Shown piece by piece: positions 10,092-19,385 of a stretch of 64,000 bases of DNA. Source of the stretch: Streptomyces sp. NA02950 (GTDB lineage: Bacteria; Actinomycetota; Actinomycetes; Streptomycetales; Streptomycetaceae); contig NZ_CP054916.1 in assembly GCF_013364155.1 (NCBI RefSeq), positions 8,710,001 to 8,774,000 on the forward strand, given 5' to 3'. Each line of letters begins with the position of its first letter. The stretch's first letter is position 1. The position numbers and the translations under genes were made by a program. The notes under the pieces were generated by a model that saw only the letters and a program-made list of their open reading frames with translations, was not told the origin of the DNA and did not search any database.

Positions 10092-11045
10092 TCAGAACGG
10101 GCGGTCGCCCTCGATGGCCACGCGCTCGGCAATCCTGCGGTGCGGGGCGTAGTCGCCCACCGCGTAGTGCTGGGTGGCGCGGTTGTCCCAGAACGCCACA
10201 TCGCCCGGCTGCCAGCGGAAACGCACCTGGTACTCGGGGACGTGCGCCTGCCGGCAGAGCAGGCTCAGCAGCCGGTCGCTCTCCTCCCGCTCCAGACCGG
10301 TGATCCGGGTGGTGAAGGAGGTGTTGACGAAGAGCGTCCGGCGCCCGGTCTCCGGGTGGATGCGCACCACCGGGTGCTCCACCGGCGGGAACATCTCCTG
10401 GAACGGGGCGAGCCGCTCGGGCCCGTAGAAGCGGGCGAAACCGGGGATGAAGTCGTGGACGGCCGTGGCACCCTCGATCGCCTCCCGTACCTCCGAGGGC
10501 AGGTTGTCGTACGCGGCGGCCATGTCCGCCCACATCGTGTCCCCGCCGAACGGCGGGACCTCGCGCAGCTGGAGCACGGCGCCGAGCGCGGGCCGCTCGC
10601 GGAAGGTGACATCGGTGTGCCATACGTTCTCGAAGGTGACGGCGGCACCGTCGCTCTTGTCGAAGCGGGCCACCTCATCACTGGAACCGGCGGCGAGGAG
10701 CGGGTTGGTCTCCAGCGGCCCCCAGTGGCGGGCGAACGCGCGCTGCTGAGCCGGGGTGAGGTGCTGTGCGCGGAAGAAGAGCACCTTCCACTCCAGCAGT
10801 GCCCGGTTCAACTCCTCGCGCAGCGCGGGCTCCAGGGGCCGTGACAGATCGACGCCCTGGATCTCGGCCCCGAGGGTGGCGGCCAGCGGTACGACGCCGA
10901 ACCGCTGGTACGGGCGCTCGGTCCAGCCATCGGGCAGCCGGGTGAGGGTGCGCGGTCCCTCGTACAGACCGTCCGGTGGGATCCGTGCCTCGCGCAGGGC
11001 CGGCGGCGGTGCGGTGGCGGTGGACGTGGCGGCGGTGATGGTCAT
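10092..11045 (-). CDS. TauD/TfdA-family 2-oxoglutarate-dependent dioxygenase
   Basis: A 317-residue non-haem Fe(II)/2-oxoglutarate dioxygenase. The iron ligands are His143 and Asp145 in WHTDVTF and His293 in TQHYAVGDY. The arginine-rich HRRIAERV segment that binds the 2-oxoglutarate carboxylate follows. TauD-like enzymes release sulfite from taurine or alkyl sulfates; others act on aryl-oxyacids, amino acids or siderophores. FGGDTMWADM is a typical TauD/AtsK segment. The gene is monocistronic, with a long leader shared with the divergent GNAT gene. There are no sulfonate transporter genes nearby, so the substrate stays open. Confidence 0.88.
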   Translation of the reverse strand: MTITAATSTATAPPPALREARIPPDGLYEGPRTLTRLPDGWTERPYQRFGVVPLAATLGAEIQGVDLSRPLEPALREELNRALLEWKVLFFRAQHLTPAQQRAFARHWGPLETNPLLAAGSSDEVARFDKSDGAAVTFENVWHTDVTFRERPALGAVLQLREVPPFGGDTMWADMAAAYDNLPSEVREAIEGATAVHDFIPGFARFYGPERLAPFQEMFPPVEHPVVRIHPETGRRTLFVNTSFTTRITGLEREESDRLLSLLCRQAHVPEYQVRFRWQPGDVAFWDNRATQHYAVGDYAPHRRIAERVAIEGDRPF

Positions 11046-11300
11046 GACGGACTCCTGACCGGTGTGGATGCGGGCGGTGCGGGCGGGCGGAATGCGCGGA
11101 GCGCAGTGGTCCGCGCGGCGGGGTCCGGCTATCGGCCGGAGCGCTCACACCCGGTGCGGTCCGGAGTGCGCGGATGTCCCGTGGTGGTGTACCGGCGCCT
11201 GGTCATGGGAGTGATTCTGGAATTCCCGGTGCCGTGCTGTCAATGCCGTGTAATATGCGCACTGCATGATTACCTATTACATCCGGGGGATGGTGTGGCG

Positions 11301-11993
11301 ATGTATCAGATGGCTGCCGAGCGCGTGGACGCCGGGCCGGTGGACCAGGAGTTGGTGCGGGCCTGGGTCGAGGGCTGGGTCATCTCGCGGCTGGCGTCAC
11401 CGCCGGAGCGGACCGCGTACGGGTTCGTCTTCGATGTGGGCACCCAGCCCCGTCAGGTGACCCGCCATGTCCTGCCCGAGGCCGACGAGGCGCAGGTGCG
11501 CGAGCTCACCAGCACCATCACGGCGCCCGGCACCTGGCTCAAGACACTGCTGCCCCGCGAGGTCGTCGGCCCCTGGATGGCGCCCGGCTGGGGCTTCGAC
11601 GACCCCGGGTTCCTGATGTCGACGGCGCTGGCCCCGGTGTCCGCGCCGGCGCCCGACGGCTACCGCGTGCGCACCTGGACGCGGGGCGGGCTCACCCGGG
11701 TGCTGGTGGTCACCGCCGACGGCACCTTCGCCGCCCGCGGCCAGCTCGCGCTGCCGCCGGGCGCCGACACCGCCGTGGTCGACCAGATCGAGACCGCCAC
11801 CGACCAGCGCCGCAAGGGTCTGGGCAGCCTCGTGATGCGGACGTTGGCCAACGAGGCGCTGGCGGTGGGCGCGCGGTCCGCGGTGCTCGGGGCGACCCCC
11901 GAGGGACGGGCGCTGTACGAGTCGCTGGGGTGGCGCACCGATGCCCCGCTGACCGGTCTGATCCGCAACCCCTCGGCGGCGCCCAAGGTCTGA
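11301..11993 (+). CDS. GNAT-family N-acetyltransferase
   Basis: A 230-residue protein whose C-terminal half is a GNAT acetyl-CoA-binding fold. The motif A loop is RRKGLGSLVMRTLANEAL near residues 170-190, followed by GATPEGRALYESLGW. The N-terminal half (about 120 residues) is not a recognised domain. The chosen ATG at 11301 follows GGGGGA; a GTG at 11295 is an alternative. It is divergent from the TauD-type gene and converges on the LysR gene, with only 7 bp between stops. The acceptor amine is unknown. Confidence 0.8.
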   Translation: MYQMAAERVDAGPVDQELVRAWVEGWVISRLASPPERTAYGFVFDVGTQPRQVTRHVLPEADEAQVRELTSTITAPGTWLKTLLPREVVGPWMAPGWGFDDPGFLMSTALAPVSAPAPDGYRVRTWTRGGLTRVLVVTADGTFAARGQLALPPGADTAVVDQIETATDQRRKGLGSLVMRTLANEALAVGARSAVLGATPEGRALYESLGWRTDAPLTGLIRNPSAAPKV

Positions 11994-12000
11994 GGTCGCA

Positions 12001-12924
12001 TCAGGGAGACCGGGGCGGGACGGCCGGGGCGCTCGAGCTCACGGCCCCGGCCACCGTCTCGCGGGCGCGGGCGATCAGGGCACGTCCGGCCGGACCGCTC
12101 GGGCCCCCCGCCCGCCAGGCGAAGGCCAGTCGCCCGCGCAGCGCGGGCGGGTCGATGGCGACCGTCCGCAGCCGGTCAGACCGCGCCTCGGCGAACGCGC
12201 GGGGCAGGATGGCCGCGCCGAGTCCGCGCTCGGCGAGCTGGGCCAGCACTTCGGGATCGCTGGCCTCGAAGGCGATGTGCGGGGTGAAACCGGCCGCGGC
12301 GCACGCCTCGTTCAGCCGGGTGCGCAGCCCGGTGCCGTAGGGCAGGCTGATCAGCGCGCGGCCGCGCAGGGTGTCCAGGGAGACGGCCGTGTGGACGGCC
12401 AGTTCGTGGTCGTGGCTGACCGCGGCGACGATCGGCTGATCCGTGATCACCTCCATCTCCACACCGGCCGGGGTTGTGTTGCCCACGCTGATGATCGCCG
12501 CGTCGAGCCGTCCGTTGCGCAGTCCGTCGAGGAGTTCGTCGGACGTGGCCTCGGCGAGGGTGATCTCCACCGCCGGATGGGCGTTGTGGAACTCCGCCAG
12601 CAGTCCCGGCAGATCGACGCTGTGCGAGGTCACGGTGCCCACCGCCACATGTCCCCGCAGCAGCCCCGTCAGCTCGTCGACGGCGAGCCGGGCACCCTCC
12701 ACGGCCGCGAGCGCGGCCCGTGCGTAGGGGAGGACCGCCGTGCCCGCCTCGGTCAGCCGCACCGAGCGGCCGGAGCGGTCCAGCAACTCCTGTCCGAGTT
12801 CCCGCTCCAACCGCCGGATCTGGGCGCTGACCCCGGGCTGGGCCACATGCACCCGCTCCGCGGCCCGGGTGAAGTTCCGCTCCTCGGCCACCGCCACGAA
12901 GTAGGCGAGCTGTCGCAGTTCCAT
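12001..12924 (-). CDS. LysR-family transcriptional regulator
   Basis: A 307-residue LysR regulator. The N-terminal winged HTH is MELRQLAYFVAVAEERNFTRAA ... QPGVSAQIRRLERELG. The effector-binding domain follows (HVAVGTVTSHSVDLPGLLAEF ... PLPYG-like and LAQLAERGLGAAILP). It is divergent from the SnoaL/FAD-monooxygenase pair with 88 bp between starts, the classic arrangement for a LysR activator of the neighbouring enzymes. The short AT-richer segment at 12930-12958 (TTCTAGCAACCAGATCTATCA) is the likely binding region. Confidence 0.9.
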   Translation of the reverse strand: MELRQLAYFVAVAEERNFTRAAERVHVAQPGVSAQIRRLERELGQELLDRSGRSVRLTEAGTAVLPYARAALAAVEGARLAVDELTGLLRGHVAVGTVTSHSVDLPGLLAEFHNAHPAVEITLAEATSDELLDGLRNGRLDAAIISVGNTTPAGVEMEVITDQPIVAAVSHDHELAVHTAVSLDTLRGRALISLPYGTGLRTRLNEACAAAGFTPHIAFEASDPEVLAQLAERGLGAAILPRAFAEARSDRLRTVAIDPPALRGRLAFAWRAGGPSGPAGRALIARARETVAGAVSSSAPAVPPRSP

Positions 12925-13012
12925 AACCGTTGATTCTAGCAACCAGATCTATCATCTCTTGGACTTCTGGTTCCGGCGGCGACAGGGTGGAGGCAGACGA
13001 AAGGAGCCGAGC

Positions 13013-13390
13013 ATGACCGAGACCCGTGAACGCGCCACCACTCCCGAGGACCTGGCGCGGCTGTTCGTGGAACGGGCCAACGCCGGTGACGCCGAGGGGC
13101 TGGCCGAGCTGTACGCGCCGGACGCGGTGCTCGCGTACCCGCCGGGGTCCGCGACCGTCGGCCGGGACGCCATCCGCGCGGCGTGCGAGCGGCTGCTCGC
13201 GCACACCACCGAACCCTTCCAGCTGGAGGAGGCGCTGCCGACCGTCCGCTACGGGGACCTCGCCCTCACCTCGACCCGCCCCGCCGACAACACCGGCGGC
13301 CGGGTGCAGGTGGCCCGGCGGCAGCCGGACGGCAGCTGGCTGCGGATCATGGACCGTCCCGAGGTCCGCTCCCCGAACCGGGGCGAGTGA
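13013..13390 (+). CDS. SnoaL-like / NTF2-fold protein (ketosteroid-isomerase-like)
   Basis: A 125-residue cone-shaped NTF2-fold protein of the SnoaL/SgcJ type. Family features are LARLFVERANAGDAEGLAELYAPDAVLAYP and GRDAIRAACERLL. AAGGAG lies eight bases upstream of the ATG. The stop overlaps the start of the FAD monooxygenase (13388-13392), so the pair is translationally coupled. Such proteins act as small cyclases, isomerases or hydroxylase helpers. A role on the same substrate as the monooxygenase is inferred from the coupling. Confidence 0.82.
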   Translation: MTETRERATTPEDLARLFVERANAGDAEGLAELYAPDAVLAYPPGSATVGRDAIRAACERLLAHTTEPFQLEEALPTVRYGDLALTSTRPADNTGGRVQVARRQPDGSWLRIMDRPEVRSPNRGE

Positions 13391-14619
13391 TGACCGTCCT
13401 CATCGCCGGGGCCGGGATCGGCGGGCTGACCGCCGCACTGAGCCTGCACGCGGTGGGCATCGACGCCACCGTCGTCGAGAGCGCCCGGGAGATCCGGCCC
13501 CTGGGTGTCGGGATCAACCTGCTGCCGCATGCCGTGCGCGAGCTGACCGAACTCGGCCTCGGCGGTGAACTGGCCGCCATCGGTGTGGCCACCGCCGAGA
13601 ACGTGTACTGCGATCGGTACGGACGCCGGATCTTCGCCGAGCCGCGCGGAGTGGCCCAGGGCTATCGCTGGCCGCAGTATTCGGTGCACCGCGGGGAACT
13701 GCAACTGCTGCTCCTCGAGGCGGTCCGCGAGCGGCTGGGCGGGGATGCGGTCCGCACCGGGGCCCGCGTGGAGGACTTCGCGCAGGAGGAGTTCGGATCC
13801 GTCCCCGCGCGGGGCCCCGGCCCGGGGCCGGGTCCCGTCCGGGCCCGGCTCCTCGACCGTGCGAAGGGGACGGTCGAGGAGGTCGCCGCCGAGGCGCTCA
13901 TCGGGGCCGACGGGCTGCACTCGGCGGTGCGCGCCCGACTGCATCCGGACGGCGGGCCGCTGCTGTGGTCGGGCATCCGGATGTGGCGCGGCACGACGGT
14001 GGCCGCGCCCTTCCTGACCGGCCGCTCCATGGTGATCGTGCGCGACGGCGACGCGGAGCTGATCGCGTACCCGATCGGCCGCGGCCGGATCAACTGGGTC
14101 TGCCAGGTGCGGGTGTCCGAACCCGCGCCGCTGGCCGGGGACGCGGCCTGGAACCGCGCGGGCCGGGTGGCCGATGTGCTGCCGTACTTCGCGGACTGGC
14201 GGCTCGGCCGGCTGGATGTGCCGGGCCTGCTGACCGGGAGCGAGGAGATCCTGGAGTACCCGATGGTCGACCGGGAGCCGCTGCCGTCCTGGGGCCGCGG
14301 GCGGGTGACACTGCTCGGCGACGCCGCCCATCCCATGTATCCGGTGGGTGCCAACGGCGCCTCCCAGGCCGTCGTGGACGCCCGGGTGCTGGCGTACCAT
14401 CTCGCCACGGCGAGCGCGGTACCGGAGGGGCTGGCCCGCTACGAGGCCGCGCGCCGTGAGGCGACCGCGGCGGTGGTACGGGCGAACCGGGCCATGAACG
14501 AGGACGGCGGGCGGACCCCGCGCGACCTCGCCCGGGTCACCGACACCTATCGGCACACCTCGGGCGGCGCAGTGCGGGAGCTCAACACCCGCCCGTCGCT
14601 GACCCCGACGCGTCGCTAG
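13390..14619 (+). CDS. FAD-dependent aromatic-ring-type monooxygenase
   Basis: A 409-residue group A flavoprotein monooxygenase related to p-hydroxybenzoate and salicylate hydroxylases. The dinucleotide motif GAGIGGLTAALSL is at residues 7-19. ALIGADGLHSAVR is the DG motif and LLGDAAHPMYPVGANG is the GD motif that holds the FAD ribityl chain. There is a low-complexity Gly/Pro insert (ARGPGPGPGPVRA) near residue 145. With the divergent LysR gene and the coupled SnoaL protein it forms a small inducible oxidation module. Substrate unknown, probably a phenol or polycyclic hydroxyaromatic. Confidence 0.88.
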   Translation: MTVLIAGAGIGGLTAALSLHAVGIDATVVESAREIRPLGVGINLLPHAVRELTELGLGGELAAIGVATAENVYCDRYGRRIFAEPRGVAQGYRWPQYSVHRGELQLLLLEAVRERLGGDAVRTGARVEDFAQEEFGSVPARGPGPGPGPVRARLLDRAKGTVEEVAAEALIGADGLHSAVRARLHPDGGPLLWSGIRMWRGTTVAAPFLTGRSMVIVRDGDAELIAYPIGRGRINWVCQVRVSEPAPLAGDAAWNRAGRVADVLPYFADWRLGRLDVPGLLTGSEEILEYPMVDREPLPSWGRGRVTLLGDAAHPMYPVGANGASQAVVDARVLAYHLATASAVPEGLARYEAARREATAAVVRANRAMNEDGGRTPRDLARVTDTYRHTSGGAVRELNTRPSLTPTRR

Positions 14620-14735
14620 GCTCCGGGGACGGCGCTCCGCACCGCGTTGGCGGCTGTCCGGCTCCGCGCTTAGCGTGGAATCAGACAGCGGTCTTGGCGA
14701 GGACGGTCCGGCGCGTGGGTGGTGGGAGGTCCGAG

Positions 14736-15878
14736 GTGGAATCCGTCACCTTCCTTCTGGGCGCCGTGATTCTCACCGCGCTGGCGTTCGACTTCACCAA
14801 CGGCTTCCACGACACGGCCAACTCGATGGCCACCTCGATCGCCACGGGGGCGCTGTCCCCGCGTGTCGCCGTGGCCGTGGCCGGAGTGCTCAACCTGGCG
14901 GGGGCGTTCCTGTCCACCGAGGTGGCCCGGACCATCTCCAACGGCATCGTCGACGACACCGAGGTCTCCCCGGTGATGATCTTCGCGGGGCTCATCGGGG
15001 CGATCCTGTGGAATCTCATCACCTGGCTCGCCGGACTCCCCTCCAGCTCCTCGCACGCCCTCTTCGGCGGGCTGATCGGCGCGGTGTGGGTGGGGTCGGG
15101 CGGTTCCGCCGTGCGGTTCGACGCCATCACCGAGAAGATCGTGATTCCGGCGCTCGCCTCCCCGGTCGTGGCCTGTCTGGTCGCTCTGCTGGCGACGTAT
15201 CTCGCCTATGTGATCACCCGGCGGGTGTCCGGCCGTACGGTGCGCAAGGGTTTCCGCGCGGGACAGGTGGGCTCGGCCTCCCTGGTGGCCCTCGCCCACG
15301 GCACCAATGACGCGCAGAAGACGATGGGGGTCATCACCCTCACCCTCATCTCCGGCGGTGTGCTCAGCCATGGCGCCGGACCACCGTGGTGGGTCGTGCT
15401 CAGCGCCGGTCTCGCGATCTCGCTGGGCACCTATGCCGGTGGCTGGCGGATCATCCGGACCATGGGGAAGGGGCTGACCGACATCCAGCCGACCCAGGGT
15501 TTCGCGGCCGAGACCAGCGCGACCGCGGTCATCCTCTCCTCCTCGCACCTGGGCTTCGCGCTGTCGACCACCCAGGTGTGCACGGGCAGCATCCTGGGCA
15601 CCGGGCTCGGCCGCCGACTGGCCCATGTGCGGTGGGGCGTGGCCGGTCGGATCGCCATGTCCTGGCTGCTCACCCTGCCCGCGGCGGCGGCCGTGGGGGG
15701 CACCGCCGCGTGGGTCGCCGACCGGGGCGACGCGGGTGTGGCCCTGGTGGCGGGCGTGGCGGTGGCGGCGGCGGCCGGGTTCTACGCGCTCTCGCGCCGT
15801 CGGCCGGTCAACCCGGACAACGTCAATCAGCTACCCGCCCCCGACGCCGCCGAGAGCACGGCGCGCTGGGCCGCCTGA
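14736..15878 (+). CDS. PiT-family inorganic phosphate transporter
   Basis: A 380-residue PiT permease (Pho-4 family) with about ten transmembrane helices and the two inverted signature repeats. The first is FDFTNGFHDTANSMATSIATGAL near residue 17. The second is ALAHGTNDAQKTMGVI near residue 200. It imports phosphate as a neutral metal phosphate or by H+ symport. The GTG start at 14736 is supported by GGGAGG; an upstream ATG at 14694 would add a basic stretch. A small membrane protein follows 66 bp downstream. Confidence 0.92.
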   Translation: MESVTFLLGAVILTALAFDFTNGFHDTANSMATSIATGALSPRVAVAVAGVLNLAGAFLSTEVARTISNGIVDDTEVSPVMIFAGLIGAILWNLITWLAGLPSSSSHALFGGLIGAVWVGSGGSAVRFDAITEKIVIPALASPVVACLVALLATYLAYVITRRVSGRTVRKGFRAGQVGSASLVALAHGTNDAQKTMGVITLTLISGGVLSHGAGPPWWVVLSAGLAISLGTYAGGWRIIRTMGKGLTDIQPTQGFAAETSATAVILSSSHLGFALSTTQVCTGSILGTGLGRRLAHVRWGVAGRIAMSWLLTLPAAAAVGGTAAWVADRGDAGVALVAGVAVAAAAGFYALSRRRPVNPDNVNQLPAPDAAESTARWAA

Positions 15879-15944
15879 CACGGTCGGGGAGCCTGACCAC
15901 CGGGGGAGTGGAAACCGCGGGGGACACGAGAGGAGCCGGACGGG

Positions 15945-16229
15945 ATGGACATCGAATGGGGCAGTCTCGGCGGCGTTCTCGGCGTCAGTCTGGGGATCAC
16001 CGTGGCGGTCGTCGTCCTGTTCTCGCTCGGCATCGCTGCGTGGAGCCGCACCGAGACGTACGGCGAGCGCGCGAGCGCCACCCGCTCCGGCGTCACTCGT
16101 CCCGGGGCCACCCGCCGCGGTGTCCTTCACCGCCGCCCCGGCACCGTGGCCGCCGCCACCGCGGCGGTGTGCTTCGCCGCCTGCCTGGCGGTCGCCGCTT
16201 ATGGAATCGACCTGATCATTCCCGGCTGA
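15945..16229 (+). CDS. small two-helix membrane protein next to PiT
   Basis: A 94-residue protein with two hydrophobic helices, about residues 10-32 and 65-92. They are joined by a basic Thr/Arg-rich loop (GERASATRSGVTRPGATRRG). GAGAGGAG precedes the ATG. It lies just downstream of the phosphate transporter on the same strand and may be an accessory subunit or simply co-transcribed. No named domain is recognised. Confidence 0.7.
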   Translation: MDIEWGSLGGVLGVSLGITVAVVVLFSLGIAAWSRTETYGERASATRSGVTRPGATRRGVLHRRPGTVAAATAAVCFAACLAVAAYGIDLIIPG

Positions 16230-16298
16230 GACAATAAGGCCCTGTGCCCAGCGCCGGCCCAAGCCGCGGCGCGTCGCGGAAACGGGAGATCACACACG

Positions 16299-17132
16299 GT
16301 GTCACACCAGTCCGACGCCCCCTCCGGCGAGGTGGACCGCCTCGACCTGCGGTCCGACTGCGGCAGCTGCTTCGCGCTCTGCTGTGTCGCGCTGCCCTTC
16401 GCCGCCTCGGCGGACTTCGCGTTCGACAAGGACGCGGGACGGCCCTGCCGCAATCTGCGCGAGGACTTCCGCTGCGGTGTCCACGCCCAGCTGCGGGGGA
16501 AGGGCTTCTCCGGCTGCACGGTCTTCGACTGCTTCGGCGCCGGGCAGAAGGTCTCCCGCCACACGTTCGCCGGACGGGACTGGCGCCGCCACCCGCACAC
16601 CGCCGCCGACATGTTCGCGGTGTTCCCGGTGATGCGTGTGCTCCACGAGTTGCTGTGGTACCTGACCGAGTCCTTGGCGTTCCCCGCCGTCCGGTCGCTC
16701 CACCACGAACTGCGCGACGCGCTGGACGAGACGGCACGCCTCACCCGCGGCAGCGCCGACGAGTTGCGGGCCCTGGACCTCGCGGCCCACCGGGAGAAGG
16801 TCAACGGGCTGCTGCTGCGCACCAGTGAGCGGGTACGGTCCACGGTCCCCGGAAAGAAGAAGAACCGCCGGGGAGCCGATCTCATCGGGGCCCGGCTCCG
16901 CGGTGCCGATCTGCGGGGCGCCAACCTGCGCGGGGCCCTGCTGATCGCGGCCGACCTCACCCGAGCCGATCTGAGCGCGGCCGATCTGATCGGGGCCGAC
17001 CTCCGGGACGCCGATCTGAGCGGAGCCGATCTCACCGGCGCCCTGTTCCTCACCCAGGCCCAGCTCAACGCGGCCCGGGGCGACACCGCCACCCGGGTGC
17101 CGAGCGCGCTCACCCGCCCCGCGCACTGGTAG
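16299..17132 (+). CDS. pentapeptide-repeat protein with Cys-rich N-terminus
   Basis: A 277-residue protein. The C-terminal part, about residues 190-250, is a run of A(D/N)L-type pentapeptide repeats (ADLIG ARLRG ADLRG ANLRG ALLIA ADLTR ADLSA ADLIG ADLRD ADLSG ADLTG) that should form a right-handed quadrilateral beta-helix. The N-terminal 190 residues hold many cysteines (DCGSCFALCC ... CRN ... CGVH ... CTVFDCFG), suggesting a metal site. Pentapeptide proteins are cytosolic, often of unknown role; some protect gyrase. A second such protein is at 20447-21148. Confidence 0.85.
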   Translation: MSHQSDAPSGEVDRLDLRSDCGSCFALCCVALPFAASADFAFDKDAGRPCRNLREDFRCGVHAQLRGKGFSGCTVFDCFGAGQKVSRHTFAGRDWRRHPHTAADMFAVFPVMRVLHELLWYLTESLAFPAVRSLHHELRDALDETARLTRGSADELRALDLAAHREKVNGLLLRTSERVRSTVPGKKKNRRGADLIGARLRGADLRGANLRGALLIAADLTRADLSAADLIGADLRDADLSGADLTGALFLTQAQLNAARGDTATRVPSALTRPAHW

Positions 17133-17170
17133 CTCCCCGGCCCGGGACTCGGTGTGGAATCCTGGCTGCC

Positions 17171-18361
17171 ATGCCCGACGCATCCGACGCGCCCGTGATT
17201 CTGAGCGACAGGCCCGGATCGTTCGCCCGGAGCGTGCTGGCCGAGCGGCATCCGGCGCTCATCGCAAAGGTGCGCGACGCCTTCCCGTACGGCCCCGAAC
17301 AGCACCGCGCGCTCGACGCCCTGCGCCATGAGTGCACCGAGGGCGTCATCGCACCGCTCCCCACCACCGCCCACGACCACGACCGGTGGCAGGAGTGGGG
17401 GCGCAAGCACTTCGGCCGGTCCTGGTTCGATGTGCCCTTCCTGTGGGCCGAGAGCTACTTCTACCGTCAACTCCTCGAAGCGGTCGGTTACTTCGGCCCC
17501 GGCCCCTGGCAGGGCATCGATCCGTTCCGCCCCTTCAAACACGCCGAACTGCACACCCCCGAGGCCACCGAGGAACTGGCCGCGCTCGGCACGGTGCTGC
17601 GGGCCCCCGCCGAGCGGCAGGCGAGCGCGCTGGTGCACGGCTCGCTGTGGGGCAACCGCGCGGACCTCGGCTTCCGGCTCTCCGCCGCCGGGGGCACGGC
17701 GGACGAGGCCGACGCGCCCCTCGTCGCGGACGACATCGACACCCTGTGGTCACTGCTGCCCAGCGGCTCCCCGGCCACCGTGTATCTGGTGGCGGACAAC
17801 GCCGGGCGGGAGCTGCTGCCCGACCTCGTCCTCCTCGACCATCTGCTGTGCCACGGCCGCGCCGACCGGGCCGTGCTGGCGGTGAAGCCGTATCCGTACT
17901 ACGTCTCCGACGCCACCACCGCCGATGTCATCGACTGTCTGCGCCGTCTGACCCGGTCCGAAGGAGCCGTCGCCGACATCGGCGGACGGCTGTGGTCGGC
18001 GATGGGCAGCGGCCGACTCACGATCCGGGCCCACGACTTCTTCCGCGCACCGCTGCCCTACACCGAGATGCCCGACAGCCTGCGGCGTGAATTCGCCTCG
18101 GCCACCGTGACCGTCATGAAGGGCGATCTCAACTACCGCCGACTGGTGGGCGACCGGCTGTGGCCTCCGACCACTCCCTTCGCAGAGTGCACTGCCTACT
18201 TCCCCGGGCCGGTGGCCGCGCTGCGCACCCTGAAGTCGGATGTGATCGTGGGCCTTGAGGAACGCACGGTGGCCGCGCTCGACACCGCGCACCCGGATGG
18301 GTGGCGCACCACCGGCACCCATGCGCTGATCCAGGTCGACCCCGGCCCGCGCCGGCGGTGA
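17171..18361 (+). CDS. DUF89 / ARMT1-like metal-dependent phosphatase
   Basis: A 396-residue member of the DUF89 (damage-control phosphatase/ARMT1) family. These are metal-dependent enzymes that hydrolyse phosphorylated sugars or damaged cofactors; human ARMT1 is a relative. Diagnostic segments are LWGNRADLGF near residue 160, LVADNAGRELLPDLVLLDHLL near residue 205 with the metal-binding Asp-Asn pair, and MKGDLNYRRLVGD near residue 318. The substrate in Streptomyces is not known. It follows the pentapeptide gene by 38 bp. Confidence 0.85.
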   Translation: MPDASDAPVILSDRPGSFARSVLAERHPALIAKVRDAFPYGPEQHRALDALRHECTEGVIAPLPTTAHDHDRWQEWGRKHFGRSWFDVPFLWAESYFYRQLLEAVGYFGPGPWQGIDPFRPFKHAELHTPEATEELAALGTVLRAPAERQASALVHGSLWGNRADLGFRLSAAGGTADEADAPLVADDIDTLWSLLPSGSPATVYLVADNAGRELLPDLVLLDHLLCHGRADRAVLAVKPYPYYVSDATTADVIDCLRRLTRSEGAVADIGGRLWSAMGSGRLTIRAHDFFRAPLPYTEMPDSLRREFASATVTVMKGDLNYRRLVGDRLWPPTTPFAECTAYFPGPVAALRTLKSDVIVGLEERTVAALDTAHPDGWRTTGTHALIQVDPGPRRR

Positions 18362-18413
18362 GACACCGCCGGCGCGGGGCCGGGCTCCGGGAGTTTGTGG
18401 CCGGACGCCGCGG

Positions 18414-19376
18414 TCAGCCGAGGCGGATGCCCACCGCGTAGGCGGTGAGAGTGGCCGGATCGGGCACGTGGTGGTCCTTGGAGGCGGCGGTGAAGCTGGG
18501 CGTCTGAGCGGTGGCCGGTTCCAGCTTCCACAGCAGATTGCCCGAGCCGTTCCAGTGCACCTCGGCACCGCCGCCGGTCAGCGCGAAACCGGGGGTCAGT
18601 GACGCCACCGCGGCCGGGTGCGGGGACCGTCCGGCGTCGGCCCGGGTGAAGGTGTTGTACACCGTCCCGACTCGCAGCTGCCGCCGCAGGGCGATCGCAT
18701 AGGCGCGGATGTTGGCCGGGTCGGAGACCAGGTGGTCCTTCGACCGCACCTTCCAGGAGGTCTCGGTGGCGGGGAAGGACGCGGTGGCCAGATTGCCCGC
18801 ACCGTGCCAGTCCACCCGGAAGCCGCCGCCGACCAGGACGTAGTCGTTCGACGACGGCAGCCCGGCCTCGGCCTCCGGATGCGGGGCCACACCGCTGTCC
18901 GCACGCGCGATGTACACCGACCGCAGCAGTTCGTCCCGGCTCATCCCGGCGATCTTCAGACCGATGACGTACGAGACCAGCTCGTACGCCTGCGCGTCGA
19001 CATGGTCCTTCGCGCTGACGGTCCACCCCGACAGGTCGTCATTGGGGTACGACGCGGTCAGCAGCGCGCCCTGGGGGTACTCCACCGCCGTGGCACCGCC
19101 GCCGATGGCCACCATGTCCCCGTCGCCGACGAGCACGGTCTCGTCGATCCAGTGCTGCTGCGGCGGATTCCCCCGGTGCGAGAACACCGATACGGTCACC
19201 CGGCCCGAGGCGTCGTGGAAGGTGTTCAGCCGCGTCCCCACCGAACTCAGCACACCTCTGGTCCCCTCAGGTGCCTTGGACACGGCGGCGGCCGCTCCGG
19301 CCCCCATGCCACCGACCGCGGCGGCCCCCGCCACGGCTGTCGCCGCCCTCAGCATGTCCCTTCGGCTACGCATCAT
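18414..19376 (-). CDS. Tat-exported protein with three internal repeats
   Basis: A 320-residue secreted protein. The N-terminus carries a twin-arginine signal (SRRDMLRAATAVAGAAAVGG). The mature part has three repeats of about 55-60 residues. Each opens with a GGG turn (AIGGGATAVEY, LVGGGFRVDW, ALTGGGAEVHW), continues through GAGNLATASFP-like strands, and ends in SKDH followed by a helix (AYAIALRR, AYAVGIRLG). The threefold pattern suggests a beta-trefoil-like or related domain, but I do not recognise the family. A TTG at 19385 is an alternative start. It is transcribed alone; function unknown. Confidence 0.8.
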   Translation of the reverse strand: MMRSRRDMLRAATAVAGAAAVGGMGAGAAAAVSKAPEGTRGVLSSVGTRLNTFHDASGRVTVSVFSHRGNPPQQHWIDETVLVGDGDMVAIGGGATAVEYPQGALLTASYPNDDLSGWTVSAKDHVDAQAYELVSYVIGLKIAGMSRDELLRSVYIARADSGVAPHPEAEAGLPSSNDYVLVGGGFRVDWHGAGNLATASFPATETSWKVRSKDHLVSDPANIRAYAIALRRQLRVGTVYNTFTRADAGRSPHPAAVASLTPGFALTGGGAEVHWNGSGNLLWKLEPATAQTPSFTAASKDHHVPDPATLTAYAVGIRLG

Positions 19377-19385
19377 CTCTGCCAA

